Source: Ectocarpus siliculosus
Lineage: Eukaryota > Sar > Phaeophyceae > Ectocarpales > Ectocarpaceae
Assembly: GCA_000310025.1 (NCBI GenBank)
Contig: FN649741.1
Location: forward strand, 1,885,384 to 1,949,383
Reading direction: 5' to 3'
Length of the DNA stretch: 64,000 nucleotides
The notes beneath the pieces were generated by a model that saw only the letters and a list, made by a program, of their open reading frames with translations, did no database searches and was not told where the DNA came from. Made by a program: the position numbers and the translations under genes. Position 1 is the first letter of the stretch. The number at the start of each line of letters is the position of its first letter. Shown here piece by piece: positions 12,300-23,110 of this stretch.

Positions 12300-12517
12300 T
12301 CGAGCCTCAAGCTAAATAAGCGGTTCTTAAGGGCGCGGGGGGGATCGCAGTACTTCCTCTTTCAAAAAAACAGGAAACGCCTGGAAACGCCTGCATATCT
12401 CGGTTTTCCAAAGTCTAACTCCAGTACGAAACTACCATCGTAAATTAACCGCACGCAGCGGTTGCTTGTGTACAATGTTAGTAGCTGAGGTTGTACCCCT
12501 TGCGATACACTACCGAC
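12300..12517 (+). repeat. Dispersed repeat, second copy at 32290-32471
   Basis: From TTAAGGGCGCGGGGGGGATC to TACCCCTTGCGATACACTAC the sequence matches 32290-32471 almost throughout, including CATATCTCGGTTTTCCAAAG and GTACAATGTTAGTAGCTGAG. In the other copy it lies directly behind the transposon end CAGAACGCGCCACC, so it is probably subterminal sequence of that DNA transposon family. Confidence 0.8.
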
Positions 12518-12878
12518 TAGCGGTCCGCGATTTTTCAAACGATCCTTCTATCATCGAGTTCGGTGAGCTACAAGCTAGATTTTTGAAGCTGCTGTGCGGT
12601 CCAATTTTGAAACGCTTCAAGCACACGGTGAACCCGAATCACCGCCTATGTGAGTGTATGGGGCCGAGAACTTCAGCGCAGCTCTTCCCTCACATATCCA
12701 GCTGGTCGCCATTCATTGTCGATTTGAATGCCTAGGGTCATGTATATGCATGTCTAGCCTTTAGGCAAAGGTGCTTGAAGCGTTTCAAAAATGGACCGCA
12801 CAGCAGCTTCAAAAATCTAGCTTGTAGCTCACCGAACTCGATGATAGAAGGATCGTTTGGAAAATACGCGGACCGCTA
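12518..12878. repeat. Large hairpin: inverted repeat with 107-108 bp arms
   Basis: Left arm 12518-12624 and right arm 12771-12878 are reverse complements with only a few differences. The arms begin TAGCGGTCCGCG and end GCTTCAAGCAC next to a 146-bp loop. It abuts the dispersed repeat at 12300-12517 on the left and the CAAGGT element end on the right. It is a foldback/MITE-like structure without coding capacity. Confidence 0.9.
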
Positions 12879-13560
12879 CACAGGTGGACGCTACTCCCCC
12901 CTTACACAAGGTTGACCCACCACCGGTACCTTGGACAGACCTTGCACGCACCCTGGGCAAGGTAAAAATGCCCCCAAGGTCACCACAAGGGTGCCCATGT
13001 CCAAGGTCTACTATGTCTGGGCCTTGGAAGCACCTTGCGCAAAGTAAGTAAGGCCCCAAGGTAGTGCAAGGTCAAACGTTGGGCAAGGTCCGGCGGAACC
13101 GCAACCTTGCACGCACACTGGGCAAGGTACAACTGCCCCCAAGGTCACCTCACAGCCGAACCATGTCTAAGGCCTGCCATTTCTGGGCCTTGGAAGTACC
13201 TTGCGCAAGGTAAAAAAAAACCAAGGTCACCACGAAGGCGAGCCATGCCCAAGGTCTACGATTTCTTGACCTTGAAAGGACCTTGGACAACGTGGAAAAA
13301 GCACCAAGATCACAATAGGTCGAACGGTTTCTAAGGTCGATGACTTCTCGACCTTCCAAGGACCTTTGCGCAAGGTGGACAACGCCCCAGGGTCACACAG
13401 GGTCGAAGCTTGTGTAAGGTCAAGCGGAACTGTAACCTTGCACCCACCCTGGGCAAGGTAAAATGGCCCCAACGTCACCTCAAAGGCGAACTTTGTCCAA
13501 GGTCTGCGATTTCTGGACCGTAGAAGGACGTTGCCCAGGGTGAAAAATTGCCGAATGGCC
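12879..13560. mobile_element. CAAGGT-rich element with CACAGGTGGACGC end
   Basis: The end CACAGGTGGACGCTAC follows a TA and is the reverse complement of the end at 31616-31631. Inside, CAAGGT and its complement ACCTTG recur every 20-40 bp, with longer shared phrases such as CACCCTGGGCAAGGTA. Densely repeated subterminal motifs are typical of DNA-transposon ends that bind transposase. The right boundary is uncertain. Confidence 0.6.
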
Positions 13561-15056
13561 ACCTCGAATCATGCATTTTTGCCGTGCCTCGCAAGGCGGG
13601 TAAGTGATCTCTAGCACCTTCCACGACGTACTACATCAGTAGTTCCTGGGAAACCAAAACCCGTCAACAAAGGACTGTGTGTCCAGAACAGTGCGAGTAT
13701 CTTGTACCACGAAACACAGGCAGCTGTCCGCCAGCACGGAGAGCGAGGCTCCCGCCAGTTCTACAGCATACATACTGATAGACAAAACTCGCGGCTCGGA
13801 ACAAACAAGAGATCGCAGCAGATCGAGCGCTGGCGGCATCTTTTCGCTGGGCGAACTCTCTCCCAGAAAGAGAGCGGACGACGGACGCACCGGAGGTGCA
13901 ACGATCCAGGTTGATCCGCTCCCTCCCCCAACCAGACGATTTGCGATCCAGCTCCAGGCGACCAACTTGTCCTGCCACTAGCCTCTCCCCGCGAGCCTTC
14001 GTCGATAGCCGCCGCCAACCTATCACCGTTGCCGAAGGTGAACGTGCCGCTTCTCCTTCCAGGTGCCCCGGGGGAACGGCGTCGGGGATGGAGCGCCAGC
14101 CCTCGCTCCTGGCAGGGGCGGGGGGGGCACGACGGCGGTTCCGAGTGGCATAGATGAAGGTCGGGGTGCTCGAGAAGGATCGGCGGCGACACGTACTTGG
14201 AGTAGGGGAGGTACCCATGTCGTTGAGGGGTGTGTGCGAGAAGGACAGGCAGGGACAGGGGGCACGAGCGTCACGAACGGCGTCGTGCATCAGTAATTCA
14301 TTCATAAAACACGGCGTCGACCCAGCTGGAAGACACGCACGACCGAAGAACGAAACACACCAGAAATACAAACAGCAAGAGTTGCCGACAAACACTCCAA
14401 CATGCTGTGGTACACGTGTGTGCGGGTTTCCATAGCAAGCATCGACCGCGCTAACCGGCCGGCTGCCCAATCAAAAGACGCCGCGGAATCTTGAAGCAGG
14501 GTTAACAATCGTGAGGACACGCGTTGTCGTGTCTGTGTTTTTGTGTGTATCTGCCTCATCCAACCGGTACACTGTTCGGGATATTTTTCAGGATGACTCA
14601 GCGGGGATCACACAGCACATAAAACAGGTGAACATGAACCAAACGATACCTCTCGGCGCAGCGTGCATGCAATGCTGGCTGGACTCTAGGTGTTTACACA
14701 AGCAGCTACGTCTGCGGGACGGATAAGGTCGCAAGAACAGAGGAAGAAACACAGAGGGATAGTGCACGCATACAAAAGAAAATGAATTCCACAACACGCT
14801 CTGCAAATAATTTTCCTCACCGTAGTTGGTGCCTCTCAGAAAAAACAGGGGAACTCGCACCGCCTCCCCCCTCCGTTGACGATAGCAGCACCCAAGAGAA
14901 CCTCCCCCGCCGCCGTTGCGACGCCCCTTCGACTTGGACTGATTGATGTGGGGAGGGGAGGGCATGATGACGATCAAGGGTGGAGGTTTTTGCACGATGA
15001 GAGAGCCGAGATAATCATCGATGGAGTAGCACCCATCCGGTGCTGGTGTCGAATCG
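13561..15056. other. No recognisable gene; diverged repeat at 13790-13860
   Basis: A 268-codon minus-strand frame (13664-14470) is open but shows no domain and has the composition of GC-rich noncoding DNA. The part around 13790-13860, with CTCGCGGCTCGGAACAAACA and TCTTTTCGCTGGGCGAAC, is related to 18100-18170 at perhaps 70 percent. Confidence 0.45.
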
Positions 15057-15156
15057 NNNNNNNNNNNNNNNNNNNNNNNNNNNNNNNNNNNNNNNNNNNN
15101 NNNNNNNNNNNNNNNNNNNNNNNNNNNNNNNNNNNNNNNNNNNNNNNNNNNNNNNN
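15057..15156. other. Assembly gap of 100 N
   Basis: Exactly 100 N, the usual placeholder for a gap of unknown size between contigs. Order across it should be regarded as inferred by the assembler. Confidence 0.99.
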
Positions 15157-15535
15157 GCCGAGCCTTCCTACCCCCTCCCTCGCCATGCTACGGCGCCCCT
15201 GACGCTCGCCAGGAGGGAAAACAGCCGCCTCTTCGACATGGCGGCATGCTCCTTCGGTAATCACCGGAACATGGCTGCAAACGGTGGGAGGTGGCGAAGA
15301 AAAAAAGTGGTCTGTTTCCTGGATTGCGTACATGAGACACAAGCATCACACGAAGTAAGCCAAAGTGGATAGCGTTAAAAGCGAGAAAATTAATTTTTCA
15401 TCGTATTAAAGAAGCCGTACAGCGTGCCAAGGCGAATCTAAGATACACTTCAAACACCACAGATACGCCGAGGTCAGGTTAAATCAAGAAAAAACATGAC
15501 GACGCATAGAGAAAAAAATAACGAACCCCTTCAAT

Positions 15536-15705
15536 ACGTCCTCTACAACCTTGACCCACTCCGTGGGTTGTCTACCCCTCTTTTTATTTGCCCACGTCGC
15601 CTCCCAGACTATTCTCGGCAACCTCTTCTCTCCCGTATCGCACATGCGGTACTGCATGTCAGCTTCTTTGCATCTCTTCCCGATCGTAACGATTGGATCC
15701 CCAGT
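15536..15705 (-). pseudogene. LINE 3'-terminal fragment, copy 3
   Basis: The segment with CTCGGCAACCTCTTCTCTCC, followed by CGTATCGCACATGCGGTACT and CTTCCCGATCGTA, matches 11097-11260 and 11965-12080. It belongs to the same minus-strand LINE debris as the copies at 10.4-12.1 kb. Confidence 0.6.
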
Positions 15706-16221
15706 TCTGCCCTGACGGCTGCATTATTTGCGCGCTTGGGGCTTCCCAGGATGACTTTCGCTGCTTGGAGGGGTGGGGGTGTACTCGTAGTCGTGCATAC
15801 CGTATTATAGTCGTTAAATCATTGACCTGCATCCCTACAAAGCCGGGGCGGAGCACGCCGGGTTCTCACCGGACCTGGCTCAGATAAAGGAAGGGGGGGA
15901 GTACCTTTACGGGCAAGACTTGTACTCAGCGGAGCCCGTCGAACCACCACGGCGGAGATAGGGGCACCGTGAACATTGACTCATACTGGCCATGTGCTAA
16001 CGTTTCCATGTTGTAACACATACCGAGAGCAAAACGAAGGGAGCTAAACAAAAGGGGTAGAATGCGTAGGCGCGTCGCGCGGTGTGTACCTCTACCTCAG
16101 TATATTGCAAGCGCCACTCCGGACGGCTAAGCCCCCCCCCTGTACCGTGTGAATTGTTTCTGCACGGGTATCAGCATCGGACTGATGTACCAAGTCCATC
16201 GCCTCGGCTTCTTCGTTCTAT

Positions 16222-17093
16222 GTGTGCCTAGCGCGAAAAGAAGTGGCGGAGAGAGACATCAAAGCAAGCGCAGATAGATGTGGATGGAGCCTACGCCATC
16301 ACAGAGGCCACGACTGGACACCCTCACACCTCACCCGAGCCCCCCAGTCAGTCAGATGTCTGCTGTCTAACAGCCCGGGGATGAATGAGAGCGCTGGTAT
16401 GGGAGAGCTCTCATCATCAGCTACTACACGTAGCTGCAGCAGCAGCAGCTGCTGCTGCTGTGCGTGGCTGTGCACTTGCTTTCCTCGCTTACGCTGGTAC
16501 AGCGAGCAACGGGCTCTAAAAATCGCTCCCGACGCCTCCTACGATGCGTGTATTTGGCCTCCGCCTGCAGTGTACGTCTCACTTGTCTCTGTGTCGGGGG
16601 TGCGTCTGTTGTGCAAGCAAAAATTAGCCTGCAGACGAAGACAGACCACAGATAGACTGGACTTGTGTCTCGGGCCATACAATCGTTTCCGATGCCTGCC
16701 ATGTGTGTGCCTTTGGCTGCCCTTGGCCTACAGCAGTGTGCACATCTCGTTGTCTGTGTCGTGGGGGTGCCTCTGTGTGGGAAGCTCCAAAGATCGGCAG
16801 GTGATGAAGACAGACCGCAGGTTGACTTGCCTCGTCGCTTGTGCTGCCAACAGCAGGCAACGAGCTCTAAGAGTCACACCCAACGCTCCCTATGATTTGT
16901 GCCTTTGGCCGCCCTTGGCCTACAGCAGTCTTGTATGCTGCTGTGCTGGTTGTCTCGTATGCTGTCTACGTGTGCTGCTGCTGTGCTGCGTCTGTTTTTT
17001 AAGAGGATTTGGGGGATTCTCCCCGAGCGTCGTGCCATTCGCCTAATCATCTGTCTCTGTCTTACAAAATGTCTTACAAAGCCGATGTGTGAT
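16222..17093 (+). repeat. CTG-rich composite repeat, copy 1
   Basis: The block starts with GTGGATGGAGCCTACGCC and ends with TGTGTGATTGGTGGGAG. Inside are about three diverged units of 170-200 bp sharing CAACGGGCTCTAAAAATCGC, GCCTTTGGCTGCCCTTGGCC and CAGCAGT. The same order of parts recurs at 24290-25260. A long frame of 274 codons runs through it only because the units lack stops. Confidence 0.75.
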
Positions 17094-17366
17094 TGGTGGG
17101 AGACGATCTGCTGTTGGAAGTTTCTACGATGGGTCTGCTGCCGATTCATTCAACGTTTTTTCCTCCTGCGGTTCTTGCCTTATTTTGCATCGCGAGAAGG
17201 ATTTTGCCGTCTGTTTTCCCTCGTCGAACGTGAGCTCGAAGTATTTATTGGACGTGCAATTGGTCCACAAACGGAGACGGTGCACGAACGGAGACCGGGA
17301 CAAGTGTTCAACAACTCTCTACTCGAAGTACTACGTTTTCCGCGGCCAAATGAAAATTCTTCCACT

Positions 17367-17466
17367 CCAGAGAGAGAGAGGGGGGGGGGGGGGGAGAGAG
17401 AGAGAGAGCGTTGAACCTGCTGGTAGCAGGATTACGACGGTAACCACTAGAGCATCGGAGCTATCG
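17367..17466 (-). mobile_element. tRNA-like SINE fragment with (CT)n tail
   Basis: On the minus strand CCGATGCTCTAGTGGTTACC gives a good polymerase III A box, and CAGCAGGTTCAACGC is a weak B box about 30 bp later. The sequence then runs straight into (CT)n/poly-C. Distances are shorter than in a tRNA gene and the arms do not pair, so this is read as a tRNA-derived retroposon end or a tRNA relic. Confidence 0.4.
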
Positions 17467-18623
17467 GGGTCGTGCACGTGGTGTTACGTGTCTGTCTACA
17501 GTATATCAGTACCTGCCTGTAGCTCCTATTATACCTAGTTCGAGTTTGTTTCGTTGGATATGCGATATGGTGTGGGTATCAAGTCAACTCCTACCAGGTC
17601 TTCAACCAACGAAGCGGAACAATGGACTGGTTGTCTACCTACGCTGAGATTGAATGCCCACAAGTATATGTGGCTTTAGAGTGCTTACCATCACTGTCGC
17701 TATCGCAGCTGTCCCCCGATGAAAGACGCGGCGGAACCCCGACTTCTCGTTCTCGCCGAGTGGCGCCTGATGTTTCGAGCGGTTTCCCACCGGTGCTGCA
17801 CTCATAACGGTGGCCCGCCCTTTGCTTGAACCTCGTCTGCAAGGGTTGTGCTTCTGCCGTGCTGATGTTGCATGTGGCTGTATGCTCCGGGGGTCGAGTC
17901 CATCACTAGCATGCTAAGGCGCGGGATGAGGGATGAAGCGTTGTGGTGAAAAATAGGTTCTGGTTCTGAACCCTATGGCGGGCTAAAAAAATAGGCGGGC
18001 TACTGCTGAGAGTGAGAGTGCAACCTCATTTGCAATGGCGAACAACCGGGTCCAGGCATCTGCCAGCAGGGAGAGGGAGACTACACCTAGATAACCACTT
18101 CGCGGGTCGGACCAAACAGGAGACCACGGGAGATCGGTGCGGTACCTCTTCGCTGGGCAAACGCCCTTTTCTCGCTTTTGTGTTTGAGAAACGACCACAG
18201 ACAAGCGGCCACAGACAAGAGGCCAGAGGGGTGCAGCAGGACCGGAGCAGTAGAGGCAAGAGCAGGCGTAGAAGGGAGTCGAGGCGGGTGGAATCAGGGC
18301 GAGACTCCCCCGGCGGCGTCATCGTGGCGAATCCTGACACACCAGCAGAAGCAAGGTCGTGTCGTCTTTGCCAGGGACGGATGTACGCCGAACGTGAGTT
18401 GTAAAACGCACAATCGATCTCGATCTTGAACCTGCGGCGGCGTGCTTCAATGGCCAAGGATCAGAACCGGACAAAATGTCCACAGGCCTTGTAGCACGTC
18501 AGCAGTAGTGAGCGAGGAGGGCCCTTTACTACTCTGGGGGCCATGAAGTCCACTTTCTGTTTCCCAAGTCACATGAAAAGTCGGTTAACCAACAGCTAGA
18601 CTAGACGTTGTTACTCGTACATG
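17467..18623. other. No recognisable gene
   Basis: Short frames on both strands, GC-rich. It contains the diverged partner (18100-18170) of the repeat at 13790-13860. No domain was seen. Confidence 0.45.
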
Positions 18624-18714
18624 GTGTTGTTGTTGTTGTTGTCTTCACATTAAAATCCGTTCCGATCTCTCTCTGCCCAGTACCTTCGTATGTCCGTACT
18701 GATCCAACACTCGA
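18624..18714 (-). mobile_element. Putative 3' end of the LINE, with (CAA)n tail
   Basis: Read on the minus strand it runs TCGAGTGTTGGATCAGTACG, then GAGATCGGAACGG, a short TTTTAATGTGAAG and (CAA)n. It lies about 575-665 bp downstream of the stop codon of the intact LINE on the same strand. Near-identical short copies occur alone at 33561 and, diverged, at 6505, as expected of 5'-truncated LINE inserts. Confidence 0.5.
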
Positions 18715-19288
18715 CGAGGTCGATTCCCGTGGTCACAGGTTAACTTACCCTAAAAAGGTACACTCAAACAAACTGGCCCCGAGGGGTCCGCAAGTCAATA
18801 GAAATCAAAGACAGATATTCTGGGATCCTCCGCTCCCTCTTCACGCTATGCGGGGTATCAACTGAGATTAGCAGTCACTATCTATCATGGGCCGGAGAGA
18901 AAGAGGTACACTCCCTTGGTTCAATCTTGGTACTTCACAACGCAAGCAGAGACAAGTCCATCTGGCACAGAAAAAGAGAGAAAAAAAGAGAGAAAAAAAA
19001 GGACAAACAGAAAAAAAAAGGAGAAAAAATAAAAATGGAAACCGTAAGGAGAAGAGAAAATAAATGAAAATAAAATGAAGAAGGGCGAGGACAAAGAGGG
19101 ACCAGGCCGAAAATAACAGGAAGTATGAGGCAGAACAAGGCACACGGTGGAGAGACCACTAACGAACAAGCAAAACACGCAAACATGGCCACCAACCAGC
19201 GATACATTGTAATGGTATGAAATCACTACTACTGGGGGGTTGGTGCAATGGTGCAGCGTTGGTGGGGGGGGAATTGGCGAAAAGGATT

Positions 19289-22200
19289 TCAATCCGGCAC
19301 GTGTCGTGCCACTCGGTCCGTCTCTTCTCGTTTGCTTTCTTCCCTCGCCGTCTCGTCCGTCTCCTGCCCCCCTCCCGCCCCATTGGTTGTTGGCTTGTGG
19401 TTTCGTTTGAGCGCTCGTTGTCGGCTGGCCTCTTCTTCCTTCTCGTGCCAGGAGGTCATGAACCTCTCAGCTCCCTGCAGCACCGCCGCATGCCAGGGTA
19501 CTCCCCCCTCCACCTTCGCGGCTTCCGTCCACCTTGACTTCGGTGCCGTGTCTTTCGGTACGGGAATTCCGAGACAACTTGGGTCGGTTTTCGTAGATCC
19601 GTGGTCGGCCCCGAAGGCCTTCAGGTCGTCGAGCACACACTTCGGCCAGTTCTGTTCCTGTCCCCCCCTACGTGGCTTTTCCCCCCCCGCCAGCTCGCCG
19701 AGCATCAGTCGTTTCGGGAGTCGCCCGTCCGGCTGCCTTGCCAGTGCTCCCGCGAACAGTAGGCGTCGTTGTCGGATCGTGGCTTCAACGCTCTGGCATT
19801 CGACCCTCTTCAGCGTCTGGGCGTACGAGAGCTGCCGGTAGGTGTCTTTCTTGCGCTTGTACCCGATAACTCGAAGGAGCAGTCGGTGGTGTGTCGACCG
19901 CAGCGTCTGATAGTGGCCGCTGAGTGGTGACCATGTCATGCAGCCGTACAGCAGTGCCTCCATCGCCTCCGCCTGGAGGAGGCGGATCTTGAGTCGGAAT
20001 GGCGCTTTCGGTCTGTCGAAGAGCTCCTGGCCATATCGCCTGAGGCACGCCCACGCTCCTCTGCTCCTGTAGCTGATCTCCCGGGTGAGGTCGCCATGTT
20101 CGTTGACGAGGCCACCGAGGTACCGGAACTCGGTCGTCTGGGCGTATTTCTGTCCCGCGGCTTCGATGGTCAGTGGTGGAGGAGGAGGCGGGGGGGACTG
20201 TGATGTTGCAGTCGGCTTGTCCTTCGCGCGCATGAGGAGCGTCTCCGTCTTCTTCTCCGACACCGTTAGCCCGAACTCTCCGAACACCTCAACAATGATG
20301 ATCATCATTCTCGCCAGTCCTTCTGCAGACCTCGATACGACGCCGGCATCATCGGCATACAGCATCCCCCATACTGCCCTCCGTACTCGGTCAAGGGGTG
20401 TCTCCTCCCCCCCCCCCGCTTCCGTCTTCCCCTCCTCCAAGCACACCAGATTCCGCAGAACAACATCATCCTCGCTGAATCGGATAACGATGACCTCGAG
20501 GACCTCGGCGAAGAAGATGTTGAACAGCAGTGGGGATAGCACACATCCTTGTCGCACACCCTGTGTGACGAAGAACCAGTCCAATAGTTCTCCGTCGTCC
20601 ATGCGCACCCGGGCCCGCATTCCATCGTGGAATTGGCGGATGACTTTGATTAGCTTCGCGGGAATCCCGGCCCTGGCCAGCACCTTCCATAGCATCTCTC
20701 GGTCCACCGAATCATACGCCTTCTTCAAGTCGACGAAGCACATGTAGAGCGGTATTTTCTTTCTCCGCCCCAGCTCCTGGAGGCGACGCACGACAAACAG
20801 CATGTCGACGGTGGATCGCCCGGGTCGGAATCCGCACTGTTCCTCCGGGAGGATGTTGTTGGCTTCGCAGAAGGCGCTTAGACGGTTGGTGATGATCTTG
20901 ATGGGAACCTTGCCTACGTGAGATAGTAGCGAAATCCCCCTGTAGTTGTTACAGTTGGGCCGGTCACTCTTCTTGTGCAGCACCTTGATGGTTGCGTCCT
21001 TCCACTCTTGGGGGATATCTCCTCCGTTCCACACCTTGACGAGGATGGTATGGAGGTGTCTCAGGACAACGGGTTCGTCGTCATCGATCTTGAGCAATTC
21101 GGCAGGGAGGGAGTCATGGCCGGGTGCCTTCCAGTTCTTGAGGCCTTTCGCTGCCCGTGCCACCTCCTCGAGATCTGGCACCTCTCCCAACCGTTGACTG
21201 TCACGTGTCGCTGGCCGCTGCGTCACTCGTTCGATGATGTCTGGGTTCAGGGTGGGGGATTTGGTGTTGAGTAGGGTGCTGAAGAATCTCGCCCACCGTT
21301 GGAGGATGTCGTCCCTGTTCCGGAGCAACACGCCGTTCTCATCCGCGACGAACTGCTGTCCCCCCGCTTGTCTCCCGCTGAGGCCCACTGATCTCTTGAG
21401 GTGTTGGTACAGTCCTCTCATGTCGCGATCTTTGTAGATTGCTTCGAGTTCAGTCACATATCCGTCCAGGTGGGCATAAATGCCCGTTTCGACTGCTGTA
21501 GCCACTCCCTTACACGCTGCTTTGAGAGTTCTCCACGTTGCTGAGTTCCAGTTGCCCCTCATCGCCCGGCGCGCTTCCCGCCGTGTGGTAAGGGCCTCCT
21601 CCAGCACTGCTCTCGTCTCTGGGGTCTCACACCACCCCTGCGTGCGACGTCTCCGCGGTTCCTCCCCTAGGGTCGTCCGTGCTGCTTCGAGGAGAGCATT
21701 GGTAAAGTCGGTCACCAATTCCGTGGCGGTGGTTGTTCGTTTGTCCAGTCGTGTGTCGAGGTTGAGGAGGAACCGATCAGTCACCGCACCTCGTGCTGTT
21801 TCGAACTGCAATTCCCGTCGGTTGAATTGCTGCTGTTTCGGTTTAGTCCGGACTGCACGGTTGTGGGCAAGCCTGCCACCGAGGTTGACGGTGGCTACTA
21901 CCATGTTGTGGTCTGAGTCTGCTTTGACTGGGCGAACCGGCTGGGGGGTGACAACCACGTTAGAAACTCGGCCGTGGTGTGCCTGCCTTGTCAGGATGTA
22001 GTCAAGTCGCTTGCAATCGTTTCCCGACACACCGTTGTATGTGTGCCATATTCCGCCCTTGCGTGTCTTGAAGAACGTGTTCGTGAGAGCTAGCCTGTTT
22101 TCCGTTGCGAAATTCAACAGTAGCATGCCATTGTCGTTGAGCTCATCACGCCCGTACATTCCTATTACCCTTCCGTCCCCTCCGTCCAACCTATCTCCCG

Positions 22201-23002
22201 TCCGCGCGTTGGCATCCAATAGAACATACACACATTCTTTGGAAGGGATCCTCCGCACGAGACTGTCAAGTTTTCCCCAGAACGCGCGCTTGCTGTCGGC
22301 GGTTGAAGGTTCGGTTGGAGCATACGCGGCTACGAAGTTGACCGCTCCACGGTGGCCTGCCAACAGAAACCTCATGGCCATAAGGCGTTCGTCGATAAAC
22401 TCCGTAGTGAACGTGGATGTCTTGCACAGTGACTCTTTGACGGCTATCCCCACACCATGGACTCCACCAGTCTCCGTGCCACAGCAGAACACCCGGAAAC
22501 CCGCTGCTGCAAATTTCGTTCGACCTGCCCTCCGTGTCTCCTGCATTGCTACCACCGATACGTTTTGTCTCGCTGCCTCGTGTAGAATGCTGTAGGCTCG
22601 CCCGTATCCATTGGCCCCGTTTACAGCCAAAGTCCGCACATTCCAGGTTGCTACCCTAAGAAGTTGACCCTGCTGTCTCTTTCGCGCGGCGCGCGCTGCT
22701 CTCTTACCTCGCCTACGCGTCGCCCGACCCCTCCTTCTCCTCCATCTCCCCCTCTTTTTTTGTTTTTTTGCTATTTTTTTGCGAACACTCGGGCTAATGT
22801 AATAGTTACCCCGGTTCTTGCCTTGTTTCCCATAGAGTTGTCTTCTTGTCCCGGAGCGGTGTGGCCTTCCATCTCTGGACTCTCTCCTTTCCTCTCTCTG
22901 GGGCATACCCCCACGGCGTGCGGTCACTCCGCCACCCTCACCGTGCTCTCTGCTGCTGCATAACCCCGGTGTCCAAGCCGGGGCGTTAGGATCCAGCCTC
23001 AT
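19289..23002 (-). CDS. Intact non-LTR retrotransposon (RTE-like LINE) endonuclease/reverse transcriptase, 1237 aa
   Basis: One uninterrupted frame. Residues 1-113 are basic (RGRWRRRRGRATRRRGKR type). An apurinic-type endonuclease follows from about 115 to 375: RVATWNVRTL with the catalytic Asn, VVAMQETR with the metal-binding Glu, LDYIL, and SDHNMVVA with the catalytic His. The reverse transcriptase lies in the middle: NWKAPGHDSLPAELL, NNYRGISLL, CGFRPGRSTVD, FVDLKKAYDSVDRE with the first catalytic Asp, GVRQGCVLSPLLFNIF, and the YADD box. The C-terminal part has RQRRLLFAGALARQPDGRLP and a PRRGGQ motif, a pattern typical of RTE-type elements. The protein would nick target DNA and copy its RNA there. 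All visible catalytic motifs are present, so the copy is young or recently active. The start Met at 23002 is the first in frame; a later one is possible. Confidence 0.92.
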   Translation of the reverse strand: MRLDPNAPAWTPGLCSSREHGEGGGVTARRGGMPQREERRESRDGRPHRSGTRRQLYGKQGKNRGNYYISPSVRKKIAKKQKKRGRWRRRRGRATRRRGKRAARAARKRQQGQLLRVATWNVRTLAVNGANGYGRAYSILHEAARQNVSVVAMQETRRAGRTKFAAAGFRVFCCGTETGGVHGVGIAVKESLCKTSTFTTEFIDERLMAMRFLLAGHRGAVNFVAAYAPTEPSTADSKRAFWGKLDSLVRRIPSKECVYVLLDANARTGDRLDGGDGRVIGMYGRDELNDNGMLLLNFATENRLALTNTFFKTRKGGIWHTYNGVSGNDCKRLDYILTRQAHHGRVSNVVVTPQPVRPVKADSDHNMVVATVNLGGRLAHNRAVRTKPKQQQFNRRELQFETARGAVTDRFLLNLDTRLDKRTTTATELVTDFTNALLEAARTTLGEEPRRRRTQGWCETPETRAVLEEALTTRREARRAMRGNWNSATWRTLKAACKGVATAVETGIYAHLDGYVTELEAIYKDRDMRGLYQHLKRSVGLSGRQAGGQQFVADENGVLLRNRDDILQRWARFFSTLLNTKSPTLNPDIIERVTQRPATRDSQRLGEVPDLEEVARAAKGLKNWKAPGHDSLPAELLKIDDDEPVVLRHLHTILVKVWNGGDIPQEWKDATIKVLHKKSDRPNCNNYRGISLLSHVGKVPIKIITNRLSAFCEANNILPEEQCGFRPGRSTVDMLFVVRRLQELGRRKKIPLYMCFVDLKKAYDSVDREMLWKVLARAGIPAKLIKVIRQFHDGMRARVRMDDGELLDWFFVTQGVRQGCVLSPLLFNIFFAEVLEVIVIRFSEDDVVLRNLVCLEEGKTEAGGGEETPLDRVRRAVWGMLYADDAGVVSRSAEGLARMMIIIVEVFGEFGLTVSEKKTETLLMRAKDKPTATSQSPPPPPPPLTIEAAGQKYAQTTEFRYLGGLVNEHGDLTREISYRSRGAWACLRRYGQELFDRPKAPFRLKIRLLQAEAMEALLYGCMTWSPLSGHYQTLRSTHHRLLLRVIGYKRKKDTYRQLSYAQTLKRVECQSVEATIRQRRLLFAGALARQPDGRLPKRLMLGELAGGEKPRRGGQEQNWPKCVLDDLKAFGADHGSTKTDPSCLGIPVPKDTAPKSRWTEAAKVEGGVPWHAAVLQGAERFMTSWHEKEEEASRQRALKRNHKPTTNGAGGGQETDETAREESKREETDRVARHVPD

Positions 23003-23110
23003 TTTGCAGCTACCAAAGCTGGCGGTTCACGAGCTACCCCGATCTCACGACAGCAGTAACTCCCAACCGCCAAACTCAGGATCCCCCTCTCAACAGTGCT
23101 AGGGACCGTA

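Larger units (their letters stand above)
18624..23110 (-). mobile_element. Full-length LINE (tentative limits)
   Basis: It comprises the open pol frame at 19289-23002, a presumed 5' leader up to about 23.1 kb, and a 3' trailer to the (CAA)n tail at 18624. The trailer holds a purine-rich stretch (18967-19090) of AAAAAGAGAG type. No target-site duplication was identified, so the outer limits are inference; the coding part is certain. Confidence 0.5.

Noticed and set aside
13664-14470. 268-codon minus-strand open frame
   Set aside because: No domain, no splice context, composition like the surrounding GC-rich DNA, and part of it overlaps a diverged repeat.
16222-17046. 274-codon plus-strand frame rich in Cys, Leu and Ser
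   Set aside because: It follows the units of the CTG-rich composite repeat; the homologous copy at 24.3-25.3 kb does not keep the same frame.
20085-22595. Plus-strand frames of 173-220 codons
   Set aside because: Antisense shadows of the LINE pol frame.
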